A stretch of DNA of 64,000 bases. Source: Rebecca billardiae RCC1528 (taxonomy: Eukaryota > Haptophyta). Made by a program: the position numbers and the translations under genes. Shown here one piece after another: positions 1 to 12,805 of this stretch. The stretch covers positions 930,001 through 994,000 of the forward strand of contig OZ251241.1 in the NCBI GenBank assembly GCA_965240325.2, in the 5' to 3' direction. The notes under the pieces were generated by a model. It saw only the letters and a list, made by a program, of their open reading frames with translations, was not told where the DNA came from and searched no databases. How positions within the stretch are numbered: position 1 is the first letter of the stretch; each line of letters begins with the position of its first letter.

Positions 1-1783
1 TGACGACCGAGTCGTCGGAGCGCACGCTCAAGGTGGAGGTGGAGCGGCTGCGCCAGGAGAAGGGCGCGCTCGAGCGCCGCCTCGCGCTCTCCGAGGAGCA
101 GGCCTCCGCGCGCGCCGAGCAGCTGCTCGCCGAGCTGGGCGGCGCGACGTCAGCGCTCGAGCACAAGGCAGACGAGTGCCGCCGGCTCGAGGCGGAGCTG
201 TCGAGCGCGCGGCGCGAGCGCGACACGGCGAAGGAGCTGGCGGAGCGGTACATCGCCGACGCCCAGGCCGCGCGCGCCGAGAAGGCCGACGCCGCCGCCG
301 ACGCCGAGCAGCTCGCCGAGGGGCTTCGGCAGGAGCGTGACGCGGCCGCCAACCTCGCGCGGCTGCGCGAGGCGTCGGAGGCGGACGCGCGCGGCCTGCT
401 GGAGCGCGCGGAGAAGCTGGCGGGCGAGCTGCGCGAGCAGGTGCGCGCGGTGCAGGCGCGCGCGGCCGAGGCCGAGCGCGCCAAGGCCGACCTCGACGCG
501 CGCCTCGCCGACGCCGAGGGCCGCGCGGCCGCGGCCGCGGCGGACGCGGACGCGGCGCGCGCCGCGCCAGAGGCACGGCTGCTGACGACGACGAGTGCCG
601 TCACGGCGGCGCTCGGCGGCGCGGGCGGCGCGGCGAGCGGCGCGTTCGCCCGCCTCGCCGCCCTCGAGGCCGAGCTCGCCGACGAGCGCGCCGCTCGGCA
701 GCGGCTGGAGACCACCTACTCCTCCCTCGAGGCCGAGATTGCATCTCGCGTGCCGCAGGTGCGCGCGCGCGCACCGCACTGCACCGCACCGCGCCGCACT
801 GCGCCGCACCGCACCGCGCCGCGCCGCACCGCGCCACCCGCACTGCGCTGCACCGCGCCGCGCCGCACCGCGCCGCACCGCACCGCACCGAGTGCCGTGC
901 GGCGCCGTGCACGCGCGGCCGCCTCCGCGCCCGTGCCGCCGCGCGCCGTGCCCTGCGCCGCGCATCGGCGCCGCGCCCTCGGCCGCGCCCCCACCCTCTC
1001 ACGCCCCCGCCCCGCACGCGCCCCCGGCCGCGGCCGCTCGTGTGGTGCGGCGCGCCGTGCCTTCCCGCCGCGCCGCGCAGATCCAGCGGATGCGCGCGCA
1101 GGGCGAGGCGAGCGCCGCGGCGCACGCCGAGGCGGCCTCGCGCCTCGAGCTCGCGCTGCGCGAGGGCGAGCACTTGCGCGTCGCGTGCGCGGACGCGGAG
1201 GCGATCGCGCGCAGCTCGGGCGCGGAGGCGCGCGCGAGCGCGCGCGAGGCGGAGGACCTCGCGCGCCAGCTGCGCCTCGTGCTGCGCGAGAACGAGCGGC
1301 TGCGCAACGGCGGCGCCGCGCCCGCGCAGCAGACGACGACGCCGGCGCTCACGCCGCCGCCCTCGGCGCCCGGTGCCATCAACCTCGGCGCAGGGCCGTC
1401 CGCGGCGGGCGACTGGGCGGGCTCGGCCGAGGCGGTGGTAGCGGGCACGCCCGCGCTGCGGCGCGGCGCGGCGCGCGGCGGCGGCTCGTTGCTCACGCTC
1501 ACGCCCGGCTCGGCCGACGCCGCGATCACCGGCTCGGGCATCGCCGACTTCGCCACCGTCGACGAGCTGCAGACGCGCAACCAGCAGCTGCTCCGGCTTG
1601 TGCGTGCGCTGTCAGACGATGTGGAGAGCGCTCGCGCGGACGCGGAGGCGGCGGTGCAGGCGGGCGTGGAGGCGCGGCTGGCGGAGGTGTCGGCGGAGAT
1701 GGGCGCGATGCGCGCCGCGCGCGCCGAGCTCGAGGCCAAGCTCGCCGCGATCACCGCCGAGCGCGACTTGCTCCGCCTCTCGC

Positions 1784-1814
<31 letters not shown>

Positions 1815-4800
1815 GGCGGGCTCGCCCGCGCGCGGCGGCGGCGGCGCGCTCGTGCGGCGCGGGAGCGATGGCGGCGTCGCGCCCATGTCGCCGGCGGGCG
1901 AGATGATGGCGGTGGGCAGCCCGGACGTGGCGGCCGCGGCGGCCGCGGCCGCCGCCGCCGCGACCGAGACCGCCCGCGCCGAGCACGAGGCCTACCGCGA
2001 GGGCATGTCCGAGCAGCTTGCGCTCGCGAGCGCGGCGCGCGATGAGGCTCGGGAGGCGGCGTCGGCCGCGCGCGTCGACGCCGCGCGGCTGCGCGCGGCG
2101 CTGGAGACGGCGCAGGCGCGCGCGGAGGCGGAGGGTCGCGCGGCGGCGGACGCGCGCGCCGACGCGTCCGCCACGCGCGAGCGCACCAACAAGCTCGCCG
2201 AGGCGCTGCTCGCCGTGCAGCGCGACCTCTCGACCCGACTGCAGGAGGCGGCGAGCGCGCGCGCGCAGGCGGACAGCGCACGCGCGGACGCTGAGCGCGC
2301 CGCGCATGCCGAGGCGGCGGCGCGCGAGGCGGCGGAGCGCGCGCGCGAGGAGACGGCGCGCGCGCTGGCGGAGAAGCACGAGCTGCGCGCGCTGCTCGAG
2401 TCGATGCAGGCCGTGCAGGCCTCGATGGAGGGCGGCAGCCGCACCCAGCGCGAGAAGGCAGATGCGGAGGTGCAGCGCCTCACGCGAGAATGGCTCAGCG
2501 CTCGACAAGAGGCAGCGGCGGAGCGTGAGCGTGCGAGCGGGCTCGTCGAGGACGCGCGGCTGACGGCGGCGGCGGCGCGCGCGGAGGCGGAGGCGGCGCG
2601 CGCCGAGGCGTCCGCCGCGCGCGAGGCGCGCGCCGCCGCCGAGGCCGAGGCCGCCGCCCTCCGCACCACCGCCGAGGCGCTGCAGCCGCAGCTAGCGACG
2701 CTCAGCGCGCGCGTGCACACGGCGTTTGCGCGCGCGCGCGGCGGCGCGAGTGCGGGCGCGGACGACGGCGAGGGCGACGAGGGCGGCGCGGAGGCGGGCG
2801 GCGCAGACGGCGCGCCCAGCCGCGAGGCGCTCGCCGCGCTGCGCGCGCGCCTCGAGCACGCCGCCGACGACGCGCGCCACGCGGCTTCCGCGCGCGACGA
2901 GTATCGCCAGATCGCGGCCGCGGCCGAGGCAGAGTTGAGCGCGGTGCGTGCGGAGCTTGTGGAATTGAAGGGCGCGGTGGACGGCGCGCGCGCCGAGGCG
3001 GCGGGCGCGGAGGCGCGCGCGTGCGCGCGCGCGGACGCCGCCGAGGCGAGCCTGCGCGCGCGCACGGACGAGCTCGCCGCCGCGCGCGCCGAGCTCGCCG
3101 ACGCGACGCGGCGCGCGGACGCGGCCGACGCGGCGCGGCGCGAGGCCGAGACATCGCTCGCCGAGGCGCGCGCTGCCGAGGCCGAGCGCGCGGCGTCGGG
3201 CTCGAGCGCGCACACCGAGGCGGCGGCGCAGGTGCTGGCCGTGCAGGCGCGGCTGGACGCCGAGCTGCTGCAGCACGCCACCGACGTGCAGCGCCTCGCG
3301 CTCGCGCGCGAGGCCCAGGTGCGGCCGCGGCGCCTGACCGACCGCCGCGCGCGCGGCCGCGCGCTCGGGCGCGCGCGCGGCCGCGCGCGCGCGCGCACCC
3401 TAGCCCACCGCCGAGCTCACGCGCGCACGCCGCCCGCCCCCGCGCGTCTGTGCGCGGCGCGCGCGCCGCGCAGGAGGCGGCCGAGCGCGCGGCGGACTCT
3501 GCGCACGCGCGCTGCGCGCAGCTCGAGGCCGCGCTCGGCTCGGCGGGCGACGACGCGCGCGCGGAGGCCGCGCGCCTTCGCGCCGAGGTGCGCGCGCTCG
3601 AGGCGCGTCTGCGCGCGCAGTCGGAGGAGCATGCAGAATTGTATCGGCAGCTCGAGGCGCGCGCGGCGGCGGGCGGCGGCGGCGAGGGCGAAGGCGGCGC
3701 CGGCGGCGAAGGCGCGTCCGACGAGGGCGGCGCCGGCGCCGGCACGCAGGCGCTGCTCCGGCTGCTGCGCCGTGACAAGGACGTGCTGCAGCAGCGCGCG
3801 GAGCTACAGGTGTGCGCGTGCGCCCGTGTGTGTGTGTGTGCGTGCGTGTGTGCGCGTGCGCGTGCGCGCGTGTGCGCGTGTGCGTGCGCCCGTGTGTGTG
3901 CGTGCGCGCGTGTGCGTGCGTGCGCGCGTGTGCGCGTGCGCGCGTGTGCGCGTGCGCGCGTGTGCGTGCGCGCGTGCGCGTGCACGCGCGGCGCGGCGCG
4001 CGGCGCGGCGCCGTGCCGACTGTGTGTGCGCACTGCCTGCCGACGACGGCCACGGAAGATGAGGCGTGGGCGCGCGCGGGTGCTGTGCGTGCCACACCGC
4101 GCGCGCGCGCGCGCGCTCTCACTCGCATGCCCCGCCCTCGCCGCGCCGCCCCCGCAGGCGCTCGAGCTTCAGCGCGCGGAGCAGGACGCGCGGCGCGCAC
4201 GGGCGCGCGCCGACGCGCTCGCGGCTCAGCTGAGCGAGGTTCGAGCGCGCGCCTGCGGGGGCGGCGCGACAGCGCGCGCCGGAGGGATGCGCACACAGGC
4301 GGGGAGGAGCCGCGCCCCGCGCGCAGCGGCAGCCGATCCATGCCGCGTGCCCTCGCCCCGGAGGCCCGCGCGATGCGCCCCTGCGCCGCCCTCGCCACAG
4401 CGGCGGCGGCAGCCAGCGGGCCGCCGGCGCGCGCGGCGCGTGCGCTCACGCGCCGCGCCGCCCCGCCGCCGCGGCGCGCGCGCTGCGTCGTGTGCGCAGG
4501 CGCGCGAGGCGGCGGGCTCGGCCGGCGGCGGCGAGGGCGGCGGCGGCGGCGGCGCGGGCGGCCACGCCTCGCTGATGGCCGCGGTGCAGGAGCTCTCGGT
4601 CCTCCGCGACTCGAACGTGCTGCTGCGCTCAGAGCTCGGTGCGGCGCGCGCGCCGACGCGTGCGCGCGCAGTCTCGCGCGCGCGTCGGGCATCGGCCGTT
4701 GCCGGCGCGGCGCGGAGGCGCCGGCGCGCGCGAGCCAAGCGCGCGCGCGCGCGCCAGGCACCACGCCGGCTGAGCGCGCCCGCGCCGTGCGCGCGCGCCC

Positions 4801-6468
4801 CCGCCCCGCACAGAGCGCGTGCAGGGCGCGCTGGACGCCGAGCGCGCCACCCTCGCCGCCCTGCGCGACAGCACAGCGCCTGCAACAGCTGAGCTGGCCG
4901 CGGCGCGCGCGGAGCTTGAGGAGGCGAAGGCGCGGCTCGCGGCGCAGGCGACGGAGATCGGCACGTGGCAGGAGCGCGTGCGCCGCATGGTGGAGAAGGG
5001 GAAGAGCACCGTCGAGGCCGAGCGCTTCGAGGCGCTCCAGGCAGAGCGGGCTGCGCTCCAAGCGAAGGCGGAGGCGGCGGTGCGCAGCGCGGCGCGCGCG
5101 GCCGCGCGCGGCGCGCGCCGTGCGCGCCGCGCGGCGCCGGCGCGCGCCGCACGGCGCGGCCTCGGGCGGGGGCGCGCCGCCACCCAGCGCGCGCGCCGCC
5201 GCGTGCGAGTGCCGCCTCGCGCCCTCCGCTCGCCCACGCCCCCTCGCCGCGCCCGCCCTGCGCATCGCCCCCGCCCGCTCCTCCCGTCTGCGGCTCATGC
5301 GCGGCATCGCCCCGCGCACGCCACCGGCCACGCCGCTGCGCGCGGCGCCGCGCCACCCGCGACGCCGCAGGAGAAGGAGCTGAGCGCGGCGGCCGCGACG
5401 CGCGACCAGCACCAGGCGAGCATCTCGCGCTTCCAGTCCGTCGCCGTCTCGCAGCAGAAGCGCGCCAACACGCTCAAGAAAGAGCTGGATGAGGCGAAGG
5501 GCGCGGCGGAGGGCGCGGAGGCGGAGGCGGCTAAGGCGCGCGCCGAGCTCGGCGCCGCGCGCGACGCGGCGCGCGCCGCGCTCGAGACGCTGCTCCGCGC
5601 GGAGGCGGAGGGCGCGGACGAGTGTGACGCCATGCGCCGCCGCATGGGCCAGTTCCAAGGTGCGCGCGCCGCACGCGCACGGCACGCGCGCCCCCGCCGA
5701 GCCGCCCACAAGCCCTGGCGCTCACAGACTGACTGAGATCGCGCCGCGCACTCGCCGGGCGCCGCGGCGGCAGGCGTGCTCACCAAGAGCAAGGCGCTGT
5801 ACCAGGCGCTGCTGCAGAAGCACGAGGCGGCCACCGCCGAGCTCGAGGCGCTGCGCGCGGGCGGCGCGGCCGCGCAGCCGCCCGCGCGGGGCGGCGCGGC
5901 CTCGGCCGCGGCGGCCGCGGCCGCTGCGCCCGCGGCTGCCGCGCCCGCTCCGAGCGCGGCGGTGGCCGTTGGCAAGCGTCGGCGCGGCAGCGCGGCCGCG
6001 GCGGCCGCCGCGCAGCAGGCGGCTGCGGCCGGCGCGCGCGGCGCCGGGGCGGCGGAGGGCGCTGCCGCCGACGCTGCCACGGGGCAGCAGCCACCCAAGC
6101 GCGCGCGCGCGGGCCGCGGCGCCGGCCGCGGCCGCGGTGCGGCAGCGCCTGCGCCGGTGGTGGCCGCCGCGGCCGCGCGAGCAAGCGCAGCCGCGGCGGA
6201 CGCGGGCGCGCCGGATGTGGCTGCGCTACCCGACGCAGAGGCGCTGACACAGGAAGTGGGCGCGGCTGACGACAGCGGCGCCGCCGCCGAGGACGGCGAG
6301 GTCGGCGCCGCCGACGCGGCCGGGCTGGCGGCCGCTGAGGTCGGCGTGGACGACGAGGGCGACAGCGACCTGCTCGCGCCTCGCGCCGAGGACGAGGACG
6401 CGGGGGAGGAGGGGGAGGAGGACGTGGCGGACGACGCCGTGCTGGCGGATGTCGAGGATGATCAGTGA
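1..6468 (+). CDS. TPR: Tpr/Mlp1/NUA-type nuclear pore basket protein, 5' end outside window
   Basis: A long coiled-coil scaffold, predicted to line the nuclear face of the pore and act in mRNA export and spindle checkpoint functions (known family role). Eight exons join in phase: up to 758, 1081-3318, 3474-3809, 4158-4238, 4500-4638, 4814-5079, 5371-5659 and 5774-6468, giving about 1,600 codons in the window. Family marks in order are an ELQTRNQQLLRLVR-like block near residue 415 (Tpr/Mlp1 central domain), then EEHAELYRQLEA, VLRDSNVLLRSEL, and an EIGTWQERVRRMVEKGKST block matching the conserved Tpr segment before the tail. The last 170 residues are Ala/Gly-rich with a basic KRAR patch and then a strongly acidic end, as in Tpr tails. 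The first intron is an array of CACCG-like pentamers. The family call is firm; the smallest exon (27 codons) is the least certain join. Confidence 0.82.
3810..3990. repeat. Alternating TG/CG purine-pyrimidine tract inside an intron
   Basis: The intron of the nuclear-pore gene opens with about 180 bases of almost uninterrupted alternating G/A and C/T (mixed GTGTGCGCGTGCGC units). Such DNA can adopt Z-form; that behaviour is inference. Confidence 0.8.
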
Positions 6469-6504
6469 CGAGTCTAGGACTAGTTACAACTTAAATAATA
6501 TTGC

Positions 6505-6510
6505 AATAAA
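6505..6510 (+). terminator. AATAAA polyadenylation signal for the pore-basket gene
   Basis: A canonical AATAAA hexamer lies 37 bases after the stop codon, in the AT-rich 3' flank. Confidence 0.5.
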
Positions 6511-6663
6511 TGACGACGTACTACGCGTCGTAATAATAATAAATGACGGCGTCACGAGTGCTCATCACACGCCGTCCGCCGCGGATAATGACGGACGAAC
6601 GCGGGCTAAGTCTAACGCGCCGAGTCGCGGCGCCGACGAGATGATGCCTGCTGCTATGCGCTG

Positions 6664-6666
<3 letters not shown>

Positions 6667-6701
<35 letters not shown>

Positions 6702-6711
6702 AGAGAGAGAG
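6667..6711. repeat. (GA)n microsatellite
   Basis: An uninterrupted AG/GA run broken by one C, followed by a short GT run. Confidence 0.9.
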
Positions 6712-6825
6712 TGTGTGTTATGTTGGCGGCCGCCTGGCCATGCGTAGTGATTTGAATGATGATCCGCGTCGGACGACTGGCGAAGTCATCCAGTTATGAT
6801 GATGCTTGACTTGATGCTGATGGCA

Positions 6826-8019
6826 TCATCGGAGTGGGAGATGCGGAGCGACGACTGACGAATTCGATGCTGCGCGATCATGCCCATCATCGTCACTAAT
6901 GAGATTGCCACCCAGTGAGCGTCGCCGCACTGCCACGGCTTTTGCGATCGCCATGGCGAGCGCGAATGCCAGCAAGCACGCCGCTCCAAGCACCGCTGCA
7001 CGCGCCAGGTCATCATCCGCGATGGCCATGACAGAAGTGATGAACACGAGCGTGACGATGAGTTGGGTGATTGCCTCGGATGACACTCGGTTGTGCAGGA
7101 CCCATCCAGCGCCACTTCCGATGGCAGCCCCGGCGAAGAAGACAAGGTAATACTTCCACAGCGCGGTCGACACCCAGCCCGCGGCGGCGAGCTGCACAGC
7201 TGCTATGCTGCTGTTGAGCAGGCCGAGCACCATGCCGGTGGAACGTACCACAGCCTTGTCGCGCAGGTAGACAATGAAGTACACCTTCACTGTGAGCCCG
7301 GGAAGCCCGTAAAGACCGCCGAGAAAGCCAGCAGAGAGGCCTGTCAGAAGCGCAGCGACGTCATCCCAACAGCGCAATGGCTTCGGTCGCTGCTCCTGGT
7401 CGTGGACGATTGGTCCTGGCGTGGCTGTCAGCACAGTGGCAACTGCTGGTGCGCCATCGGATGAACCCCCTGGATGCCGCGATGGGTGTGCCGCCAGGGT
7501 AGTCGTCGACACCCCGTGGTGTCGGTCCTCGAGCTGTGGTATTTCGTCATGCGCCTCGTCGTGGTACTGCTCAGTAGACGTCTGCGCAGCAGCTGCTTCT
7601 CCGCGCAGACCACCATTCAGCACAGCACGCAATGTACCAACCGCTCGAGCGGCGACAAACGACAAGAACAGAGCACCGATCCACACCTTCAAGGCGTGCG
7701 GACGTGCGTGCGTCAGGACCTGCACGCCCAGCACCGTCCCAACGGCAGCAGCAGGTAGTATGCGCCGCGCGAGCCACCAGTCGACGTCTGCAATGGTGCT
7801 CGCGGTAAGGACGACAAGAACCAACGTGTTGGGAGGCATCAAAATCGCTACGGCCTCCTGCACGTTGTAGAAGTGCTCAGCGCTCAAAGTAGAGACAAGC
7901 TGCAGAATCAAGTGGAATGTCAAGTTGTCGCCGAACGCGGCGAGGGCCTTCAGGACCGAACCAGCAGCTGCGCCCAACCCAACGATGAGCACCGGGGTTG
8001 CTGCCGCAGACACCGCCAT
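6826..8019 (-). CDS. TauE/SafE-family membrane transporter (sulfite/organosulfur export type)
   Basis: A single-exon 397-residue polytopic membrane protein. It has two hydrophobic halves separated by a hydrophilic loop (roughly residues 145-215) rich in His, Thr and charged residues. The second half begins with LLTGLSAGFLGGLYGLPGL, matching the glycine-rich repeat of TauE/SafE (GxxxGxxGxGGG-like), followed by several clear transmembrane stretches. Known members export sulfite, sulfoacetate or related anions; substrate here is unknown. The ATG at 8019 is the first in frame and leads directly into a hydrophobic segment. The tail (about 35 residues) is hydrophilic. No divergent partner is seen upstream. 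Confidence 0.75.
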   Translation of the reverse strand: MAVSAAATPVLIVGLGAAAGSVLKALAAFGDNLTFHLILQLVSTLSAEHFYNVQEAVAILMPPNTLVLVVLTASTIADVDWWLARRILPAAAVGTVLGVQVLTHARPHALKVWIGALFLSFVAARAVGTLRAVLNGGLRGEAAAAQTSTEQYHDEAHDEIPQLEDRHHGVSTTTLAAHPSRHPGGSSDGAPAVATVLTATPGPIVHDQEQRPKPLRCWDDVAALLTGLSAGFLGGLYGLPGLTVKVYFIVYLRDKAVVRSTGMVLGLLNSSIAAVQLAAAGWVSTALWKYYLVFFAGAAIGSGAGWVLHNRVSSEAITQLIVTLVFITSVMAIADDDLARAAVLGAACLLAFALAMAIAKAVAVRRRSLGGNLISDDDGHDRAASNSSVVAPHLPLR

Positions 8020-9388
<1,369 letters not shown>

Positions 9389-10076
9389 GTGGTGTTATTG
9401 GTACAATAACTGAGTGTGTACGAGCTGCGTGACGGCGGGGCTCGCCGTGTGGCCTCTCACTCTGTTGCACCCAGCTCGCAGAATTCGTCATGAACCTTCT
9501 ACGGGTACACGGCTGGCTGCTGCATCACCTGGAGTGAGATGGCTTCTCGGGCGCTTCCGAGCCATTCCACTTCTTCGCAAGGCGAGCTGCTTTGAGGCTC
9601 TTGTCGCCCCCCTCGGAGCCCCAAAGGGCTTTCGGAAACAAAGCAGCTGCTGGTCGTGGCAATGCGCGGCTCGGGCGTGCGGCGGTAGGTGCGCAGCCGA
9701 GCGGCTTGCTGAGACGAGTTGGGCATCCTCTGCTGGAGGTCGAGGCGAGAGGTGTCTGGCGCGCAGCTGTTGTGCGCTGCCGAGTCCTACCTCGCGCGGA
9801 TCGAGGAGCGAGGTGCGCGCCGATGATGCCCGCCGAAAGCCCTTTGGGGCTCCGAGGGGGGCGACAAGAGCCTCAAAGCAGCTCGCCTTGCGAAGAAGTG
9901 GAATGGCTCGGAAGCGCCCGAGAAGCCATCTCACTCCAGGTGATGCAGCAGCCAGCCGTGTACCCGTAGAAGGTTCATGACGAATTCTGCGAGCTGGGTG
10001 CAACAGAGTGAGAGGCCACACGGCGAGCCCCGCCGTCACGCAGCTCGTACACACTCAGTTATTGTACCAATAACAC

Positions 10077-10079
<3 letters not shown>
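9389..10079. mobile_element. Foldback/MITE-like element with matched 247-bp inverted arms
   Basis: Left arm 9389-9635 and right arm 9833-10079 are inverted copies of the same length. Translating either arm inward from its end gives the same 75-residue sequence, so the arms look identical over most of their length. The spacer is 197 bp. Each end starts GTGGTGTTATTGGTACAATAACTGAGTGT, in which GTTATTG-GTA-CAATAAC is itself a small hairpin. The right end abuts a (TA)n run. No transposase is present, so this would be non-autonomous. No clear target-site duplication could be read. The 188-residue frames on both strands are a by-product of the palindrome. Confidence 0.8.

Positions 10080-10080
<1 letters not shown>

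Positions 10081-10112
<32 letters not shown>
10081..10112. repeat. (TA)n run abutting the foldback element
   Basis: Sixteen TA units directly after the right terminus. Two other copies of the same terminus (22029 and 24824) also follow TATAT. Confidence 0.9.
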
Positions 10113-10114
<2 letters not shown>

Positions 10115-10823
10115 GACGACTCACACTGTGAACCCTGTGTCGGGCCGCAGCCTCGGGCTCGCAAGTCGCAGATCCCCTCGCCGGGGGGCCCTCGCCCGTA
10201 ACTACTTGTACTATCGGCACGCATAGTGACATACGTACGTGCGCCAGGTTTCATGATGATGACACATCAATATAGTATATGCTGCCGGTCGCGATCGTTA
10301 TCGTCATGGGGGAGTCTTCACGCACCGCCGGTAGTCTCGTCGACGGCGAGCGGCATGCCCAGCGCATCCGTGCTGCCGCTCGCCAAGGCATGAGGACCCG
10401 GCCAGGCAGCATGTAACGATCCCACTGAGTAGGAACACATGCACGCATCAGCCGCCTCGGCATACATCGCTAACTACTGCCTGCTGGCGTGCCCATCTTC
10501 CGTGAGTTTAGGCCAGCAGGCCCAGCGAACGTTTCCGGACTGATCACTGAAATTGAATCCAGGCGCGCGGTCGCGGCGTTTACCGCGGAGGACGGCGTTA
10601 GCAGAAGTAATTTAAAATATATATATTTAAACACATCATCACACACACACACACACACACACATGGGGGTTAATGACGCTAGCTAGCTATTTGTGCACCG
10701 CCCTCGCTCCGCTCTCCACGAAACAAGCGTAGGGCTAGGACAGGGCTTCCATGAGCGGGTCGGCCTTCCAGTCCTGCGCGATACGGAGATTAGTGGGCGG
10801 CCGCGCAACGCGACAAGGCCGGG
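10113..10823. other. 3' flank of cystathionine gamma-synthase
   Basis: Non-coding spacer with a CA run near 10640-10663. Short frames here show no family resemblance. Confidence 0.6.
10640..10663. repeat. (CA)n microsatellite
   Basis: A run of about eleven CA units. Confidence 0.9.
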
Positions 10824-12353
10824 TCAGAGTGAGATCATGCCGCACCGGCAGCAGGTTGATCTGCCAACGCTTCCTCCTATGAACCGGCGCGCGCGCACCT
10901 CGTAGCTTTCCGTCAAATACTGCGCATCACCGTGCGCGGTGGCCGTGCGGACCGCAGCCTCCACGTCGGAAAGCAGGTCCGAGGCGTCCTCGAGCCCGCA
11001 CGAGAAGCGGATCAGCCCGTCGCGGAGTCCGAGCTGGGCGCGCTCTGCAGGCGTGTGCTTCCAGTACGCCATGATCTGCGGTCCACCACGCAGTGAATGC
11101 GCGGCACGGACGGGCGCACGTCAGCTCGCGCCACGGCGCTGGCTGGCAGCCGGCGGGGAGCGCCGCGCGCGGGCCAGCCGCAACAGCAAGCAAATGCATG
11201 CACGCACCGTGGGCTGCTGCACGAGCGAGTCGACGCCGCCAAAGCTAGCCGTGCGCATCGGGATCTGGAGCGCATCCACGAAGCGCGCAGCAGCGTGCAG
11301 CCCGCCGTCGATCTCGAAGCTGACGACGCCGCCATGACCGCGCATCTGCGTGCGCGCGACCTCGTGATCCGGGTGTGAAGGCAGGCCGGGATAGTGCACG
11401 GCCGTCACGCCATCCATTTTTTCCAAGGCGCGCGCGAGCGCACGCGCAGTCTCGTTCTGGCGCTCGACGCGCACGTGCAGGGTCTTCATGCCACGCAGCA
11501 GGAGATACGCCGACTGCGGCTCGAGCACGCCGCCGAGCAGCCCGTGGGTCTTGCGCACCTTGTCGACAATCTCTGCCGATGCGGAGAGCGAGCCTCCCAT
11601 CACGTCGTTGTGGCCACCGAGGTACTTGGTGAGCGAGTGCACGACAATGTCGGCGCCGAGCTGGAGTGGCTGCTGGTTGATGGGCGTGGCAAACGTGCTG
11701 TCGACGCAGAACAGCGTCCCGCGCGCGCGGCACAGGGCGGACGCGCGCGGCACGTCGACGCAGCGCAGCAGTGGGTTGGTCGGGGACTCGGTGAAGAAGA
11801 GGTCGGCGCCCACGTCGAGCTCGCGCTCGAGCGCCTCGTAGTCGCCTGGCTCGACCACGGCCAGCCGCGTGCCCATAGAGACGAGGTGCTCCACGAGCTT
11901 GCGCGTGTTGTGGTAGCAGTCAGAAGTCATCACCACGCGCCCGTTGGGCGGCACGAGCGCGAGCATCATCGAGGTCGCTGTCGCCATGCCCGACGCGCTC
12001 ACAACGCATGCCTCCGCGTCGTCTAGCCTCGCGATCTTCTGCTCGAGCGCCTTCGCGGTCGGACTGCCGTACCGGCCATAGCGATGGCTCACATACTCAC
12101 CCGCATGGAAGGCGATGACGTGCTCGGAGCTGTCGAAGTGGTAGCAGTTGGTCTGCACGATCGGCACGCTCACGGCGTCTGCGTCCTTGAGCTGGCCCTC
12201 GCTCGAGCTTCGCTCGCCCGCTCGGACGCAGGCAGAGCCCATGCCGGCGCGGGCCCACATGGAGGACGAGCACAGGTGGCGCCGAAGGAGAGGGCACCCG
12301 CGCGCAGCCGGTGGAGTCAGCACGCTGAACGCGCGTGCCATGACGACGTTCAT
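10824..12353 (-). CDS. metB: Cystathionine gamma-synthase (PLP enzyme of methionine synthesis)
   Basis: Joins an activated homoserine with cysteine to give cystathionine. Two exons, 12353-11208 and 11075-10824, join in phase 0 across a 132-bp GTGCG...CAG intron, giving 465 residues. Visible family features are YGRYGSPTA near the start of the fold, SGMATATSMMLAL (phosphate-binding region), FFTESPTNPLL with FCVDSTFATP, and the PLP lysine in SLTKYLGGHNDVMGG (about residue 243). The intron falls just after GGVDSLVQQPT, and exon 2 resumes IMAYWKHTPAERAQLGL...IRFSCGLED, the conserved C-terminal block. The first 70 residues are Ala/Arg-rich and could target an organelle. The last 30 residues exceed the usual end, so the extreme C-terminus is less certain. 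Cystathionine beta/gamma-lyases are close relatives, but the spacing fits the synthase better. Confidence 0.85.
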
Positions 12354-12805
12354 TACGCTAGAAGCCTTCGTTCGACGTTCGGCGGCGGCGCCGGCGAGTC
12401 CGGCCCCGCCGTCGCAATTACGCCCAGGTAATATATTTAACGACGTGGCAGCATCGGACAAGCGTCAGGCTCAAGAGTGCAACAGACACATAGAATGCGT
12501 CCGCGCCGACCAGGTAATATATGGGATGAATACTGATGTTGTAGCGGGATCCCGCTGCTAATATATTTATATATATATAGTATATTAAATATGTATTGGT
12601 ATGGACAGGTACACCGCCGGTAGTTTTATCATAGTACCGTGCTGTCCATGGTGTGATCCCAGCTAACCTGCCACCAAATAAACTGTTCTGTAGGCGGAAC
12701 GGTTGTATGAAAGTAAACGGTTTCCCCCAGATTGGACGCCTCGCGCACTCAAGGGACTCCACAAAGACACCGCCATGAATTAGCCTGACCCCGCGATCGA
12801 ACACG
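12354..12805. promoter_or_regulatory. Shared upstream region of cystathionine synthase and methyltransferase
   Basis: 452 bases between divergent start codons. It holds a TATATTTAACGACGTGGCA block at 12424-12440 that recurs elsewhere, a (TA)n-like patch near 12560, and a CCGCCAT motif near 12771. Promoter role is inferred from position. Confidence 0.5.

Larger units (their letters stand above)
6469..6825. other. 3' intergenic gap between convergent genes
   Basis: AT-richer spacer between the pore-basket gene and the oppositely oriented transporter. It holds the AATAAA signal and a (GA)n run at about 6667-6711. No gene is seen. Confidence 0.7.

Noticed and set aside
28-5709. Long frames on the minus strand under the nuclear-pore gene
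   Set aside because: Pro/Arg/Ala-rich shadows of very GC-rich coiled-coil coding DNA; they cross every intron of the real gene.
9414-10054. Two 188-codon frames on opposite strands with the same N-terminal sequence
   Set aside because: They are the two reading directions of the foldback element; both include its arms and have no family features.
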